This document shows positions 1 through 12,124 of a stretch of 64,000 nucleotides of DNA, piece after piece. Source of the stretch: Trichoplax adhaerens (lineage: Eukaryota; Placozoa; Uniplacotomia; Trichoplacea; Trichoplacidae); NCBI RefSeq assembly GCF_000150275.1, contig NW_002060947.1, positions 3,834,335 through 3,898,334 on the forward strand, read 5' to 3'. Positions within the stretch are counted from its first letter, which is position 1. Every line of letters begins with the position of its first letter. Position numbers and translations under genes: made by a program. The notes beneath the pieces were generated by a model. The model made no database searches. It was not told where the DNA came from and saw nothing but the letters and a program-made list of their open reading frames with translations.

Positions 1-159
1 TATTCTCTTATCTTTCCCATTCTGCTAATAATGTAATCGAGTTGTTCCCTGATAGATTAATACTAATTAATTCTACTGCAGACAGTATTGATCTTGTATT
101 CATATCGGCCATGTTATTTTAACTTTGCACCATATATAACAATATACAGTCCACTAATA

Positions 160-943
160 CATTGTACAGTACTGTAGTAGTAGTTGGTCAGTGGAAGATG
201 GAGACGTTGTGAAAATGCTTAAATGCTTTTAGCAGTTCTCTATCCGACTTTACTAGTACAGTGTAGTAGTTGTTGGTAAGTGGAAGATGGAGACGTTGTG
301 AAAATGCTTAAATGCTTTTAGCAGTTCTCTATCCGACTTTACTAGTACAGTGTAGTAGTTGTTGGTAAGTGAAAGATGGAGACGTTGTGAAAATGCTTAA
401 ATGCTTTTAGCAGTTCTCTATCCGACTTTACTAGTACAGTGTAGTAGTTGTTGGTAAGTGGAAGATGGAGACGTGGTCAAAATGCTTAAATGCTTTTAGC
501 AGTTCTCTATCCGACTTTACTAGTACAGTGTAGTAGTTGTTGGTCAGTGGAAGATGGAGACGTGGTCAAAATGCTTAAATGCTTTTAGCAGTTCTCTATC
601 CGACTTTACTAGTACAGTGTAGTAGTCGTTGGTCAGTAGACGATGGAGACGTGGTGAAAACCCTTTTAGCAGTTCTCTATCCGACTTTACTAGTACAGTG
701 CAGTAGTCGTTGGTCAGTGGAAGATGGAGACGTGGTGAAAATGCTTAAATGCTTTTAGCAGTTCTCTATCCGACTTTACTAGTACAGTGCAGTAGTCGTT
801 GGTCAGTAGACGATGGAGACGTGGTGAAAAAGCTTTTAGCAGTTCTCTATCCGACTTTACTAGTACAGTGCAGTAGTTGTTGGTCAGTAGACGATGGAGA
901 CGTGGTGAAAACGCTTGTAGCTGTTCTCTATCCGACTTTACTG
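160..943. repeat. 89-bp tandem repeat array (with 81-bp variant units)
   Basis: About nine head-to-tail copies share the core agcagttctctatccgactt. That core starts at 231, 320, 409, 498, 587, 668, 757, 838 and 919, giving steps of 89, 89, 89, 89, 81, 89, 81 and 81 bp. The 81-bp form lacks an 8-bp piece around atgcttaa. Units are contiguous, so there are no spacers. The last copies (749-946) are open in one plus-strand frame because 81 is a multiple of 3 and give a 27-residue peptide repeat; I read that as a by-product of the array, not a gene. Confidence 0.95.
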
Positions 944-1223
944 TAAGGGTCTCTAGTCATCGACTTCTAAGAGTATTTTCTACTGTACAACTTCATGATA
1001 CTGTACTCTACTGTGAAATTCAACAGCCGCGAGAGGGTGAATGGAGAAATTAATATTATTATGATCATTATTATTATTAGAATAATAATGATTAAACTAA
1101 GAATATCAAGCTTTCAATAGATGAAGTTTTTTTTTGTGTGTTGAATTCTATCAAATAGCGTAGGGCTTCCTAATTTTATTCTATTAATTTTCCCCTAATT
1201 AAATTAAACTCTGCCTATATATT

Positions 1224-1587
1224 CTATGAAATAAAATATCCTTATTTATGTGTTATTTTCCGTAGGGAAATTGTATCGTTCGCTTCGAAGCAAGCCGGTT
1301 GTAGCCTAATTGTTACAATGATACGAAAGTATAGAATTATTTAATTCGGGAATTATGACAATATTAAAATTGTTAATGTAAATTCGCATCGATCGACATA
1401 GAACTATGAAATAAAATATCGTTATTTATGTGTTATTTTCCGTAGGGAAATTGTGTCGTTCGCTTCCAAGCAAGCCGGTTGTAGCCTAATTATTACAATG
1501 ACTCTATACCAAAGTATAGAATTCGTTAATTCAGGAATTATGACTAATTAAAATTATTAATGGAAATTCGCATCGATCGACATAGAG
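1224..1587. repeat. 180-bp direct tandem duplication
   Basis: Two adjacent copies begin ctatgaaataaaatatc at 1224 and 1404, a step of 180 bp. Both carry a ccgtagggaaattgt block and end near cgcatcgatcgacatag. The copies differ by scattered substitutions and a few small indels, so the duplication is not recent. No coding potential is seen. Confidence 0.9.
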
Positions 1588-1728
1588 CTACTGTGTATTG
1601 CCGTAGTCATAATACTGGCGAGGCTATTCCAAGGGCCTCAAGGATAGCTAGTTACACACTTCGATACGATACCATGACTTCGATTTATACAACCGATGTA
1701 ACCAATTGATATCAATAGTACCAATATT

Positions 1729-1830
1729 AGGGACTACTAAATCTCTTTCTCCCACCTAAAATGAAACTCACTATAATTTGGGAGAGAGTGAGCCATTTTC
1801 GGAAAAAGAAAGAGAGATTTAGTAGTTCCT
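1729..1830. mobile_element. Short MITE-like element with terminal inverted repeats
   Basis: The left end reads AGGGACTACTAAATCTC and the right end, reverse-complemented, reads AGGAACTACTAAATCTC. Arms of about 22 bp enclose some 55 bp of non-coding DNA. Length, inverted ends and lack of coding capacity fit a miniature inverted-repeat transposable element. A target-site duplication is not clear. The GGGACTACT terminus recurs in two other elements in this window (2687-3237 and 51802-51895). Confidence 0.6.
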
Positions 1831-2686
1831 GTGGATAGGATCTGCTATCCATGTCCACGTGAGTCACAGAAAATGGCCAGATATTGACGCGATATTTGAT
1901 TAATTCGATATCGTATGAAATAATTAAAAGTGATCTTGGACTTTAAAGTACAGTACTGGAATGGCACAAGGCATATAAGCAAAGTATCACGAGCGGGACA
2001 ATCTTCTAATAAATGATAATAAATAATTAGTTTACTATTTCCAGGCCTACCGTAGCTTATAGACAGTATTTGTAGACTAATTTTAATCATGTTGTACCAG
2101 TCAACGGTACCAGATACATTATGTTGTTCCAAAATACAGTATATTGAGCAGCTCTGCGAAGAAAAATTATAATCTGACCTCACTATGTCGACATTTTAGT
2201 AAAAAGAGCAAAATAAGCCTGTTTAGCCAACTATAGAGTAAGCTAGCGCTAGCCATTTATGATCGGTGTCTAGTTATGTCCAAAAGAGTGGCAACTGCGA
2301 CGTGGAATAGTTTAACAATGCACAACAATGTATAAAAGATAGAAAAATCTTACTAGTACACTCGTATAAATCTAAATTACAAGAAATAGTGACTAAAGGT
2401 CTGCATAGTAACTTAATAGTAAGTCAAATCAAAAATTAATATTTCTTGCATTAATAAAACCGATATTAACATTAATCTAAACTTTAGGAATTAGATAAAC
2501 TGTCGTATGACTCCTAAACAAAAATTGCTTTAATTGTATTGCATTGTAACTTATAATCAGTTTAAAAGTTGCATATGAAGGTTCCACTAATGTTACAACA
2601 GTATGCTCCATATATTCAAGGCTAAACTTTCTGATTTGAACCTAAACTCCAAAAATAACTTTAAGTGAAACGAGTAGATACATCGT
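1831..2686. other. Intergenic, nothing recognised
   Basis: AT-rich sequence between two repeat elements. One 112-codon minus-strand open frame (1845-2183) resembles no family I know and lacks the compositional bias of the real exons here. I see no RNA gene or regulatory element I would defend. Confidence 0.6.
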
Positions 2687-3237
2687 GGACTACTAAACAA
2701 GAATTTCCCTCTCCCTCCCTGTTACAACCACTTTTGTAACATGGAAACTACTTTCAACGGCAGCTTAGTACAGACACCAATCTTCACTAAGATCAAAACA
2801 AGAGCTCTCTTTATTTTAAAAAGTAACTCGCTTTTATACCTTCTACCTATTCGCGAACAACTACAGCATACATATATATATACATGGACGTTAATACTGA
2901 TAAATCGGCTGCCATATATTCTTCTATCTAAATTAGTATAACTTTAAGCTCTACTTTAAAATACGTTAGAGCACGCATATAACATGAGAGTAACCGTGAT
3001 CAGAACACGATCTGACCTTTAAGCTCTCTTATAAATTAGCTATCTAACTAATTACTAACAATCTACATATACTGGTATGATAGAACTTGGGGCGATACGA
3101 GTAGCGTGACACTCCGCCAGTCCCGATTTTACTCAACAAAAATCTTCCCCACGCTAAGTCAGGGAAACAGAAGTTTTCATAGTAAGGAAGAACCAGTAGT
3201 TTTCGGCGAGAGAGGAAATTTTTTGTTGAGTAGTCTC
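2687..3237. mobile_element. Non-autonomous DNA transposon-like element, ~550 bp
   Basis: The left end GGACTACTAAACAAGAATTT matches the reverse complement of the right end (AGACTACTCAACAAAAAATT) over about 27 bp with several mismatches and one shift. The interior holds only short unrecognised open frames and no transposase. The outermost bases resemble those of the 1729-1830 element, suggesting a shared family mobilised in trans. No convincing target-site duplication was found, so the exact ends are approximate. Confidence 0.45.
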
Positions 3238-6200
3238 TAGATACACACACCTAGTGCAGTTGTTAAAAACTTTAATGAATCAAATTTTGCTTTCATCGCT
3301 TTACACCTTTCACTATTAAGGAGTAGAGGACAGTCAGAACTGAAACGGGCAACGGGGGGGGGGCAAAAAATTTTTATGTTTCCTATCTCTAATCAAAATA
3401 CTATCCGCGACACAGATTGTACGCACGGCATAATCCTCCTCATTTACAGTGCATTAAAATCTTATAACACGCGTAGGTATTATATTGTTTAGACACATAT
3501 TTACAACAAATTTATTAAAATGAATACCATATTGTTGTCATTAGAAACTGAATCAATAATAACATGTAGTATCTACAATAATCTCGTACAACGTATAGCG
3601 TTAAACAATTTAAGAAGTAAAATTTTTTATAAACATTTGTACTCGGTAATATTGTGAATTATTAAAGGATCAATTTACATCAAAGCCCAGAAATACTGGG
3701 CATAGCTAAGACTTAAATATTTCGACAATATGATGGATAAGGTAATAAATTATTGATGACCTAGTTCCTTATCAAGATTTGACAATATTTGATATGGCTA
3801 ACATTTCAGTATTTATTTTAAGATATGAATTTCATAAAGTTTAAACTACTGCATTTATGATACTCCTTTAAGCTCGAAAGAGAGTGTTTTAATCCAATAA
3901 ATAACTTATGATCAGTTAAAATTCAATTGCAGCTTCTACAAAGTGAACTGATTTATTCGCATCGAATTATCAGAAATTATATAAATCGATTACCTCAAAT
4001 CGTTACGCACAGCAAATTGTAAATATCTACTAGCAACTAGACACTAGTCATCATAGGTAATTAGTGATCCGAAGAATTATCGTGGGAGCGATACAGTCAC
4101 AGAAGGACACGACTTAAAATTACAAAAAATGACGTAAATTAATCAAATAAATTAATGAAATAACAGCCACCTATCCCGTACTTGACTAAAGTTCGAGACA
4201 ATCATGATTACGTACTAATGTTTGCCACTTCTATGGTTAGTATAGATTAGAGATCACAAAACCTATACTAAATAGTCACGAAATTTATTGCAAGAAATCT
4301 AAAACTACTGTATAGAGTAGCTGGTGAGATAAACATACGATTATTTATATTTTATAGAGCACACAAACTACTGCTTATAGATCTTCAGTGAAATACACTG
4401 ATAAGAATCTATTATAATAATACAAGCGATGATTTTTATCGCGCCGGATATGGAAAGATTTTATTATAATTTTAAATAAGTTTTCAATGGGCAAAAATTT
4501 TCTTCATGATTGGAAGGGTATAATAAAGATTAATAAACTAGCTTCGGGTAATACTGTCATAAAGCTACTAGATAGATTATTGTTCTACTTGTTATAGTCA
4601 ATACGTTTTTGAACGTAACATTCGTTTCGAGTCAAAAACGAAAATAAAAATTTGACGTAAATTTGCAATAATAAACATAATAAAAAGATGTAACTCTTGC
4701 TTTCAACAGCTATACAATATATTGATTTTAGAAATCTGTGTTAATTATAGTTTCGAAAGTTCTTCCTTATGATAAGAGAAATAATTTACACGTGTAATTC
4801 GCTTCTTCCTATCTGCAGAATTAATCCTTAGAATTGAATAATTTGTGGTTTGAAAAACTCACTGTCTACAAAAACTTGAAATATTATTACAAGTCATTTC
4901 GATAGCAAACCTATAATAAAATTCGTATTGCTCCCTGACGACATTGAACTCAAAGTGTAGTGCAGCCTAACTAATGAACTTATTAAAGTATATTCTGCGC
5001 AGGATAAAAGGTAGACTAGTATCGATTATATCAGTACAGAGACTGATATTAGCAGAGTAATTCTACTTATACCAAGTTACAAAGTAGTTTTGCTGGATCG
5101 ATGAGGGTCAAGAATACCCATTTTATATTATCTCCTCGTGTCACAACCTCGGTCGCAACATACTTCTAACCTTATTTGTATCAATTGTAAAGAAATCAGC
5201 GAAGCAAGTTCCGACGCTGTATCATATATTATACCTCTTGTATCTAAAATGTACCTATAATACACTGACTGCAAGGTTCAACAGCCGATTTTTTACTTTC
5301 ATAAAATTTTACAAGAGCATATCTGCCAACATGTAAGAAGACGACTAAGGCACTGTGAGTGATTATGTACCGTAATTCTTCCCATTACTATCGTTGGGCA
5401 TTCTAAAATAGTTTTAATAAACTTTTCTATTTGAAAACAATCCTACTGTATATAGTACGCCAAGACTACACATATAAAATTGAATGAATACCATTGTGAT
5501 AAAATTTGCATACTAAAAAATTACTGACAGCAAAGGAAAAGATCGATTTTATAATTTTTATCGTATTATTCCGAATATATGGCGATTTATTATGATCTCC
5601 AGACTATTATGTTCTCATGGTGATCCTAATCCTACAACTAAAAGATTTGGCCTTAAATTGATACATTAGGGAAAAAGTAGGCCATAGAACATATATAAAA
5701 TAATATTTCTCTGAATGATTGCACTGTAGTTCACAACAACAATCTTGGCTTACTGTTCATTAGTCTGAAGTCATTATCGATGGCAATACATTTCACGTCA
5801 AAGAAAAAATCGTAGACAAGGGTTGAATATTATATATGATTAACTATAATTATGAAACTTCTATTCTCTAACACATTCCTTCATTCCGTAGACTCGAAGG
5901 CAATTTCATAATTCATTGTATCCTCTACTTTCTTTCATAAATATAATATATCATAACTGTTTTGTTTTAATTGGAATGGCATCGCTGATAATTACTAAAG
6001 TGCATCTTATATCAGTATCTTTTTCATGTTGTTCTGCTTTACTACTTCCCCTTTTAGGAATTATCGTTAACATATCTGTATAATTAGTCAATGACAATTA
6101 TAATTACATCATAGGTATTAATATAATCAATAAGAATTACACAGTTACCGCGTCCTCTACTATCATAATATACCCATTAAAAATATCGAAATGAATTTCG

Positions 6201-9200
6201 CAATGAATAGGACTTTCTAGTATTAATCGTATTGACAGCATTATTCCGCTCATATAAATTAGATATCATTTCATGTTTCCACTGACATTTTCCATCTGTA
6301 TTTTGTCTATACCAATGTAGAACTAATAAATTTATAAATTCTACCATAAATGAGTGTGTACTGTACTATAAATTTTAGTAGATTATTGAATTCACGGAAT
6401 AATTATTGAATAGGTATGATTTAGACGTAGCATTCAATATCTATCTTTTGCTCAATGATACTCATTTCTCTATGTAGATATAACCAGGTAAACTGAACGA
6501 AACACAGATATTGAGTTCTATGGTAATGTACGCACACATACAGTACTGCTGCATATTCGGTTCTTTCATCGATTGAATACTAACTATAGCTAAAAATTTT
6601 GACATATCGACTTACATCAACTATAATGTACTGTAAAAGAATGGTTCCCGAATACAAGCTTTAATAAGATTGATTTTTTTCTTAGCCTCTCATCGTTAAC
6701 TTATGCGGTATCGGATGTGCATATGCATATAACCGTGTATTATTCTATTATTTACGATAGCACTATAGTATTACTAACGCATTTCCCAAGACATTGTAGA
6801 CTGATAGCTAAGCAATGAACTTTCAAGATCATTGATTTATAAAAAACCTCAGCTACATGCGTATAAGTATCTAAGGAATCACAGTATGATAGTGCATAAA
6901 CAGTTTACTCTACTGCAGATTAATGATGTTCTTTCCATTGTTTCAATATAAGCTAACACCATCATTATTACCATCATACAGAATTCAATTGATTAATAAT
7001 ATTATCGATACTAATGTTCAATACAGATATTATTCAAGCTGATACACTCTATTTATATGATATTTACTGGTTATAGCCCCAAATTTTGGCTACATAATCA
7101 ATAACTACCAATTGGGCATATTAATGACCGTTTATGATGATAAGAAAAAGCAACAGATATAAATATTACGATACAATTGTCGTATTCGTGATCATCCATC
7201 TGATAAAATTCCTATTTGCAATGCTTCATTTTCTCTTCATTTAGGATTACATCAAAACACATTATCTATACCACTTTAATTACATTTCCTATCATACGTG
7301 CACATATAAAGATTTAAATACTAATATAATTGTTATCATCAAGGAAAGGGGAAACGTCTATTTATGGTCTCCTATTTGTAAATTTTCATTTATGTTGACT
7401 GTATTTATTAATTTCTATCCAATTACAATAATCATCCAACGCATTTCGATAACCTTTATATTGTCATTAATAGTATTATATTTCTATTCTGGTAGATATT
7501 GTTGAAATAATCTTATTGATTTTCTATTATTTCTCTTATTTAGTAATCACCGTGTCATTGTTTAGATTTCGGTAAAAATATATTTATTGGAAGTATATTA
7601 TAGTTTTCATGCTTGTCGTAGTGGTATTGTGTTTGTCGGTATCTAATGAACGAAAAATTACTCACTTAATCAGAATTCATTATACTTAAAAGCAATACAA
7701 ACCTGCCAGTAAATAGAATAGAACTCTTAAACTTTTGATAACAGAGATAACTTGATGGTATTTTCTTACTTCCATGGCTACTAACTACATTAAAATCAAT
7801 CAATACAATAATCAACGGAGGAATGTTGCCAAGGACGACTCAAATTTTTTATGCAATAAATTTAACAACGTTGTAATGTAGATTAAAATTGTGATCAACT
7901 GATCAAATAGGACTAAAGTTTATAGCTTCTATATAATGTAATCCTAATATTGTTTTAATTTTATTAAACATGCCGATTTACAAAGAAAGCGAATTTTATA
8001 TCTATAGTTATAGGAGGCACTTTGTCACTAGTGATCTAATATGGTATAAATTCTTAAATACAATAAATAATATACATCCCATTTCATAATTCATCATGTT
8101 GTAATAGCAAAAACTCCTACTGGTACTCAAGTGCAAGTAATGACAACTTAATGTATCAAGTAATACTACAATTATCGTAAAATAATTTTAGAATAACCGA
8201 AATTAATCATCTGGTCTTTGAGATTAGCTATTATAATTATTAATACGACAGAGAGAAAGATCGTCTTTCTTAAAAATACTCTGTTGATCCTATCATGAAA
8301 CCTTTAGTAAAGAAATTTCTTGATCAGAAGAATATTATCTCGCAATAAAACAAGCATATCGTCGCTTTATTTCTCAATGTATCTCAAAATGAGTTTATAA
8401 TTAGTTAAAATATAGATTCATATTTGCATCCTATTGATATCGATCCGAAATTAATGATGTAGAAAATGCTAAATTATTCTTGATAATAATTAGTCGCGTA
8501 GATTGTACAATTACTACAAAATTACAATGAAAAATTAATAATTAGTGCTTAAATAGTTATAAAATGTAGCAATGACGCTATTGTAAACTATGCATAGATA
8601 TATAGAGATAAAACAGATGGATCAAGTATGCAGTAACAAAACAGAAGATATAAAATGATAAATATTGCAATTAGAGACAAGAGGAAATTATTGTAATCAT
8701 AAGGAACGTATCTTATTAATGTCAGGATAGCCATGGTTACAAGTTGGCCATAAACAGTTTCTATCATCTAAATTTACTATCGTTACCATAATTATTTACT
8801 GGAAAGATAACTGCCTATTTTAATTTAATTACAATACAAACTGGTAGACAACCACAAACTGGCAGAATTACCTCTAATTAATATTACATTAGCGATCAAT
8901 CCGAACATAAAATCTTTCTTTGTATGCTTTTGTTCTGTTTTTGATTAAATCCTCACCGTACTACAACCATAAATGAAGAAGTTTACAGCTTTTAAACTAT
9001 TATTAATTTATAATCTAGAAACGAGGATATCAATGACGAAATCAACATTTTTGAATTTTGAAATGAAGAATCTTAATTACGATCTAATTTTGATAGATTT
9101 AGCGCCATATATATTTTTACGTAAATATATGTTATTGTTCTCATCTTTCCGCTTAATGAAAAGGATGAGCCTGTTACACCTGTGTACGCATGCATCTATT

Positions 9201-10894
9201 TATCTCTCATTATATGACAAGTTATGATTTGTACGTATTTTCTTAACTCTGCACGTAATAATTTAGAAAGGCCATTCACTTCCTTGGTGATACAGGCATA
9301 CCGTACTTATTTAGTCTACTTGCTAGCTTGACAATCATTATAGATCTATTAAGTTAACAATCGTTAAGATCTGAAGTTAATAGATTTTATTTTTATCTTA
9401 CCTTGAATCTTACATAGAATGAGAGAAGAAAATTAATATCTAATTATTTCTCTAAAATTCGTAAAATAAGTTGTATTAAATATAAAAAAAGATTATTTTC
9501 CTTCCTCTGCTTATCTGTGTATAGCCAATATACTATTATTCCAAAACAAATTTTGGATTCTGTTTTCTCTTCTTCAAGCATAGGTAAGCCTTTAGAATAT
9601 GAATTTATTCGACAAATTTTAGCTCTGTTCAGTGTCTTAATTATAGTTATTATGTAGTTACAATTTTTCATTCCTATATATATTACTAACAAATCTTTCT
9701 CACACTTTTACTGAATAATAAAGCTAAATTGAACAATTTTTTATTTAAGTCGTACATTATTTAAAGCTGTAATGCTGTAATCGGTTAATATGTATTAAGT
9801 ATACCATTGCCATTACATGAGCATTATATAAAAGTGACCTAATTTCATCAATATAATTTCAATCGTTCTAGTATAGTTGATATCCTTAATAAACTTTTAA
9901 TTGAAAGGATTAATTTTATCTCTAACAACGTCATTTGGATTTTATGAATTTTTCTAATACATGTACTGTATAATGTACATATCTGTTCTTATACATAGAT
10001 CATCATTGTTAACGCTAGCTACTCATATGTACAATGATAAATCATATAAGATTTTTAAAATATCATGCTTGCTTGAGTGTTTAGTCATATTGTGAGGTAA
10101 TGCAATCATAATTCAAGTATAACTTCGTCACAACTAGTTAATTCTTTAGTGTGCTCAAATTCGATTCTTATTCGAATTGAAAATCGGCTAATATCGCCTT
10201 ATTCGTCAGTCTTTAGTTATGTTATTTTTATAAATTAGATATGAAAACAGATTTTACATTTGCTTAGAATAATTTTACGATAGTCAATCTAATACTTTCG
10301 TAAGCTGAAAAAGATTCCAAATTACGATATAATTCTAGTTCAATGAGAATTAGTATTATAAGTATATCAATTTTTATCAATTTTAGTCTATAGATATTAC
10401 AATAACTGCGCATTATTTACGATCGAAGTAACTAATCCATTTGTATTTGTGCCATTATCTACGTTATGTATATATATTTCATCAACAAAATAAACGTTTA
10501 TCTGATCGTCTGAATTGAGTAACAATTTAAGTAGAAATTAAGACAAAAATTATTTAAACAATTAAACCATTTGGATTTTGTGATATGAAACTTTTATTTA
10601 GTAGAGTTGCTCCTCCTATTTTCTAGGATAACAAAAAAGGATTCTACAGCTTTATCCATGAAGTCAAACTGTCCAAATTAATATCATTTCTGTAACTATA
10701 TTCAACGCTTAATAATTGTACTCTCTTATATTCATTGAAAATTATCGCTTCTATTGCAATTAAAATTTTAAAAGTTAAATTCTTATCAATTCTATCCTGA
10801 GTTTAACCAACTTTTAGTTAAAAAATTATCGAATTGATAAGTTTTTACTCTTATCTTCCATGCACTGCTATGCACCAAAATTGATTTGAGTATC
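3238..10894. other. 7.6-kb gene-poor AT-rich interval
   Basis: I read this stretch on both strands for spliced exons, RNA genes and repeats and found none I can support. Open frames at 8973-9227 (+) and 9444-9692 (-) are short, AT-driven and similar to nothing I know. A run of ten G lies at 3354-3363. Isolated copies of the GTACWG motif occur, for example near 6540 and 6620. The interval may hold distal regulation or UTR exons of the downstream GPCR gene, but nothing in the sequence shows it. Confidence 0.5.
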
Positions 10895-12124
10895 ATGCAT
10901 ACAAGCGATCATCCCAGCGACATTACTAATCATGAGGATGATGATTTCATTACAGTAACCAGTACGATAAATTATAATTATTTAATATCGAATACTAGCA
11001 AGAATTTCACTTGCCAAGATATTACGGCCGGTGCTGGCACTATGGCTTTATCTGTACTTCTTGTCATAATTACCGCTACCATTGGAAATACTGTAGTCGT
11101 AATTGTTATATGTAAACATAAAAGGTTACAAACTGCTACTAATTATTTTATCGTCAATCTAGCCATTGTAGATATTTTAACAGCAATACTTAAACTACCA
11201 TTTTATATAGTTGCATTTCTTTGCAATGGTTGGCCACTTCATGATTCATTATGTAAATTTACGGCAATCTTAAATTCTCTATTTTATATTCAATCAACCT
11301 ATTCCGTTGCTTTTATCGCAATTGTTAGATACATTGTCTTATTCCATCATTCTAAATGTAGATATTTATGTAATAAAACATTCATAGTCATTATTATTAT
11401 AGTTTCATGGATAGTATGTATAGCATTATGTAGTTTACCTCTAATGGGATGGGGAACAATTGTCTACGACTACCTGGATTTTTCATGTCAACAGGACTGG
11501 TCCTCCTATCCTGATTATACTCTTACTGCTGTTGTTATTGGTTGGACTGTTCCATTTATTATCATGGTTGCCTGTTATACTAAGATTTCATTCGGTGTTT
11601 CACGCTATATGAAAAATTTACGGGCAGCAGGTATTACGATCGACTTCAGCCATCCTCAACACAATATAACATCGACGACAACGAGTACAACTTTAACTTA
11701 TCATCGTTTACAATTAGCCCACAACAGCGTAATATCTCGCTCACAACTGAAGGAAAATATAATTGAAAGCAAATTAACTAAATCATCGTTTATAGTTTGC
11801 TGTACATTTATTATTTGCTATTTACCATATAGCATTGTCGTTATGATTATAGAACCTTTTACCGGTTATCGATTTTCACAATTAATACACTTTTTACTTC
11901 TATGGTTAAAGTTTATTAATAGTTCTATTAATCCTGCAATCTATTCCATTTTTGATCCACAATTTAGAAAAGGTAGCATTTCATTATATCAAACATTTAG
12001 GAAAATATGTTGTCATTGTATGGCTTTTCAAGCTCTACCAATTAACCGATCTCTACGAATATATCCCAACAATAATACTATTCAAAATATAAGGCAGCCA
12101 ATTGACAGGAGTTTTCACACTTAA
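10895..12124 (+). CDS. Rhodopsin-class (class A) G protein-coupled receptor, single exon
   Basis: Intronless 409-aa seven-helix receptor of the plasma membrane, ligand unknown. Numbered from the first ATG (10895; an in-frame TTG three codons upstream is not needed): two N-glycosylation sites at about N33 and N37; TM1 with GN (N65); TM2 NLAxxD (D93); W113 and C120 before TM3; VRY at 144-146 in place of DRY; W172 in TM4; C198 in extracellular loop 2, pairing with C120; a long Ser/Thr-rich third loop; CYLPY in TM6; NPAIY at 346-350 in TM7; then a short helix 8 with a Cys cluster (372-375) that could be palmitoylated. The opsin Schiff-base lysine position holds Phe; a Lys lies one residue earlier. 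Loop 2 (SCxxDW) looks opsin-like, so a relation to placozoan-type opsin relatives is possible but unproven. A candidate AATAAA signal lies at 12294-12299. Confidence 0.93.
   Translation: MHTSDHPSDITNHEDDDFITVTSTINYNYLISNTSKNFTCQDITAGAGTMALSVLLVIITATIGNTVVVIVICKHKRLQTATNYFIVNLAIVDILTAILKLPFYIVAFLCNGWPLHDSLCKFTAILNSLFYIQSTYSVAFIAIVRYIVLFHHSKCRYLCNKTFIVIIIIVSWIVCIALCSLPLMGWGTIVYDYLDFSCQQDWSSYPDYTLTAVVIGWTVPFIIMVACYTKISFGVSRYMKNLRAAGITIDFSHPQHNITSTTTSTTLTYHRLQLAHNSVISRSQLKENIIESKLTKSSFIVCCTFIICYLPYSIVVMIIEPFTGYRFSQLIHFLLLWLKFINSSINPAIYSIFDPQFRKGSISLYQTFRKICCHCMAFQALPINRSLRIYPNNNTIQNIRQPIDRSFHT

Noticed and set aside
160-943. Regular repeats, CRISPR-like at first sight
   Set aside because: Units of 81-89 bp are contiguous with no variable spacers, and the DNA is from a eukaryote.
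749-946. 65-codon open frame with a 27-residue repeat
   Set aside because: It is the in-frame part of the 81-bp minisatellite; it has no start context, no similarity and does not extend beyond the repeat.
1845-2183. 112-codon minus-strand frame
   Set aside because: No recognised motif and no conserved-looking composition; likely chance.
3354-3363. Run of ten G as a G-quadruplex or telomeric remnant
   Set aside because: A single G-run cannot be told from a simple homopolymer or assembly error, and no other G-runs lie nearby.
10886-10894. TTG start three codons upstream of the GPCR ATG
   Set aside because: Non-ATG initiation is not needed; ATG at 10895 is the first in frame after an upstream stop at 10838.
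10895-12124. Calling the receptor an opsin
   Set aside because: The retinal-binding lysine position holds Phe, so the loop-2 likeness alone is too weak.
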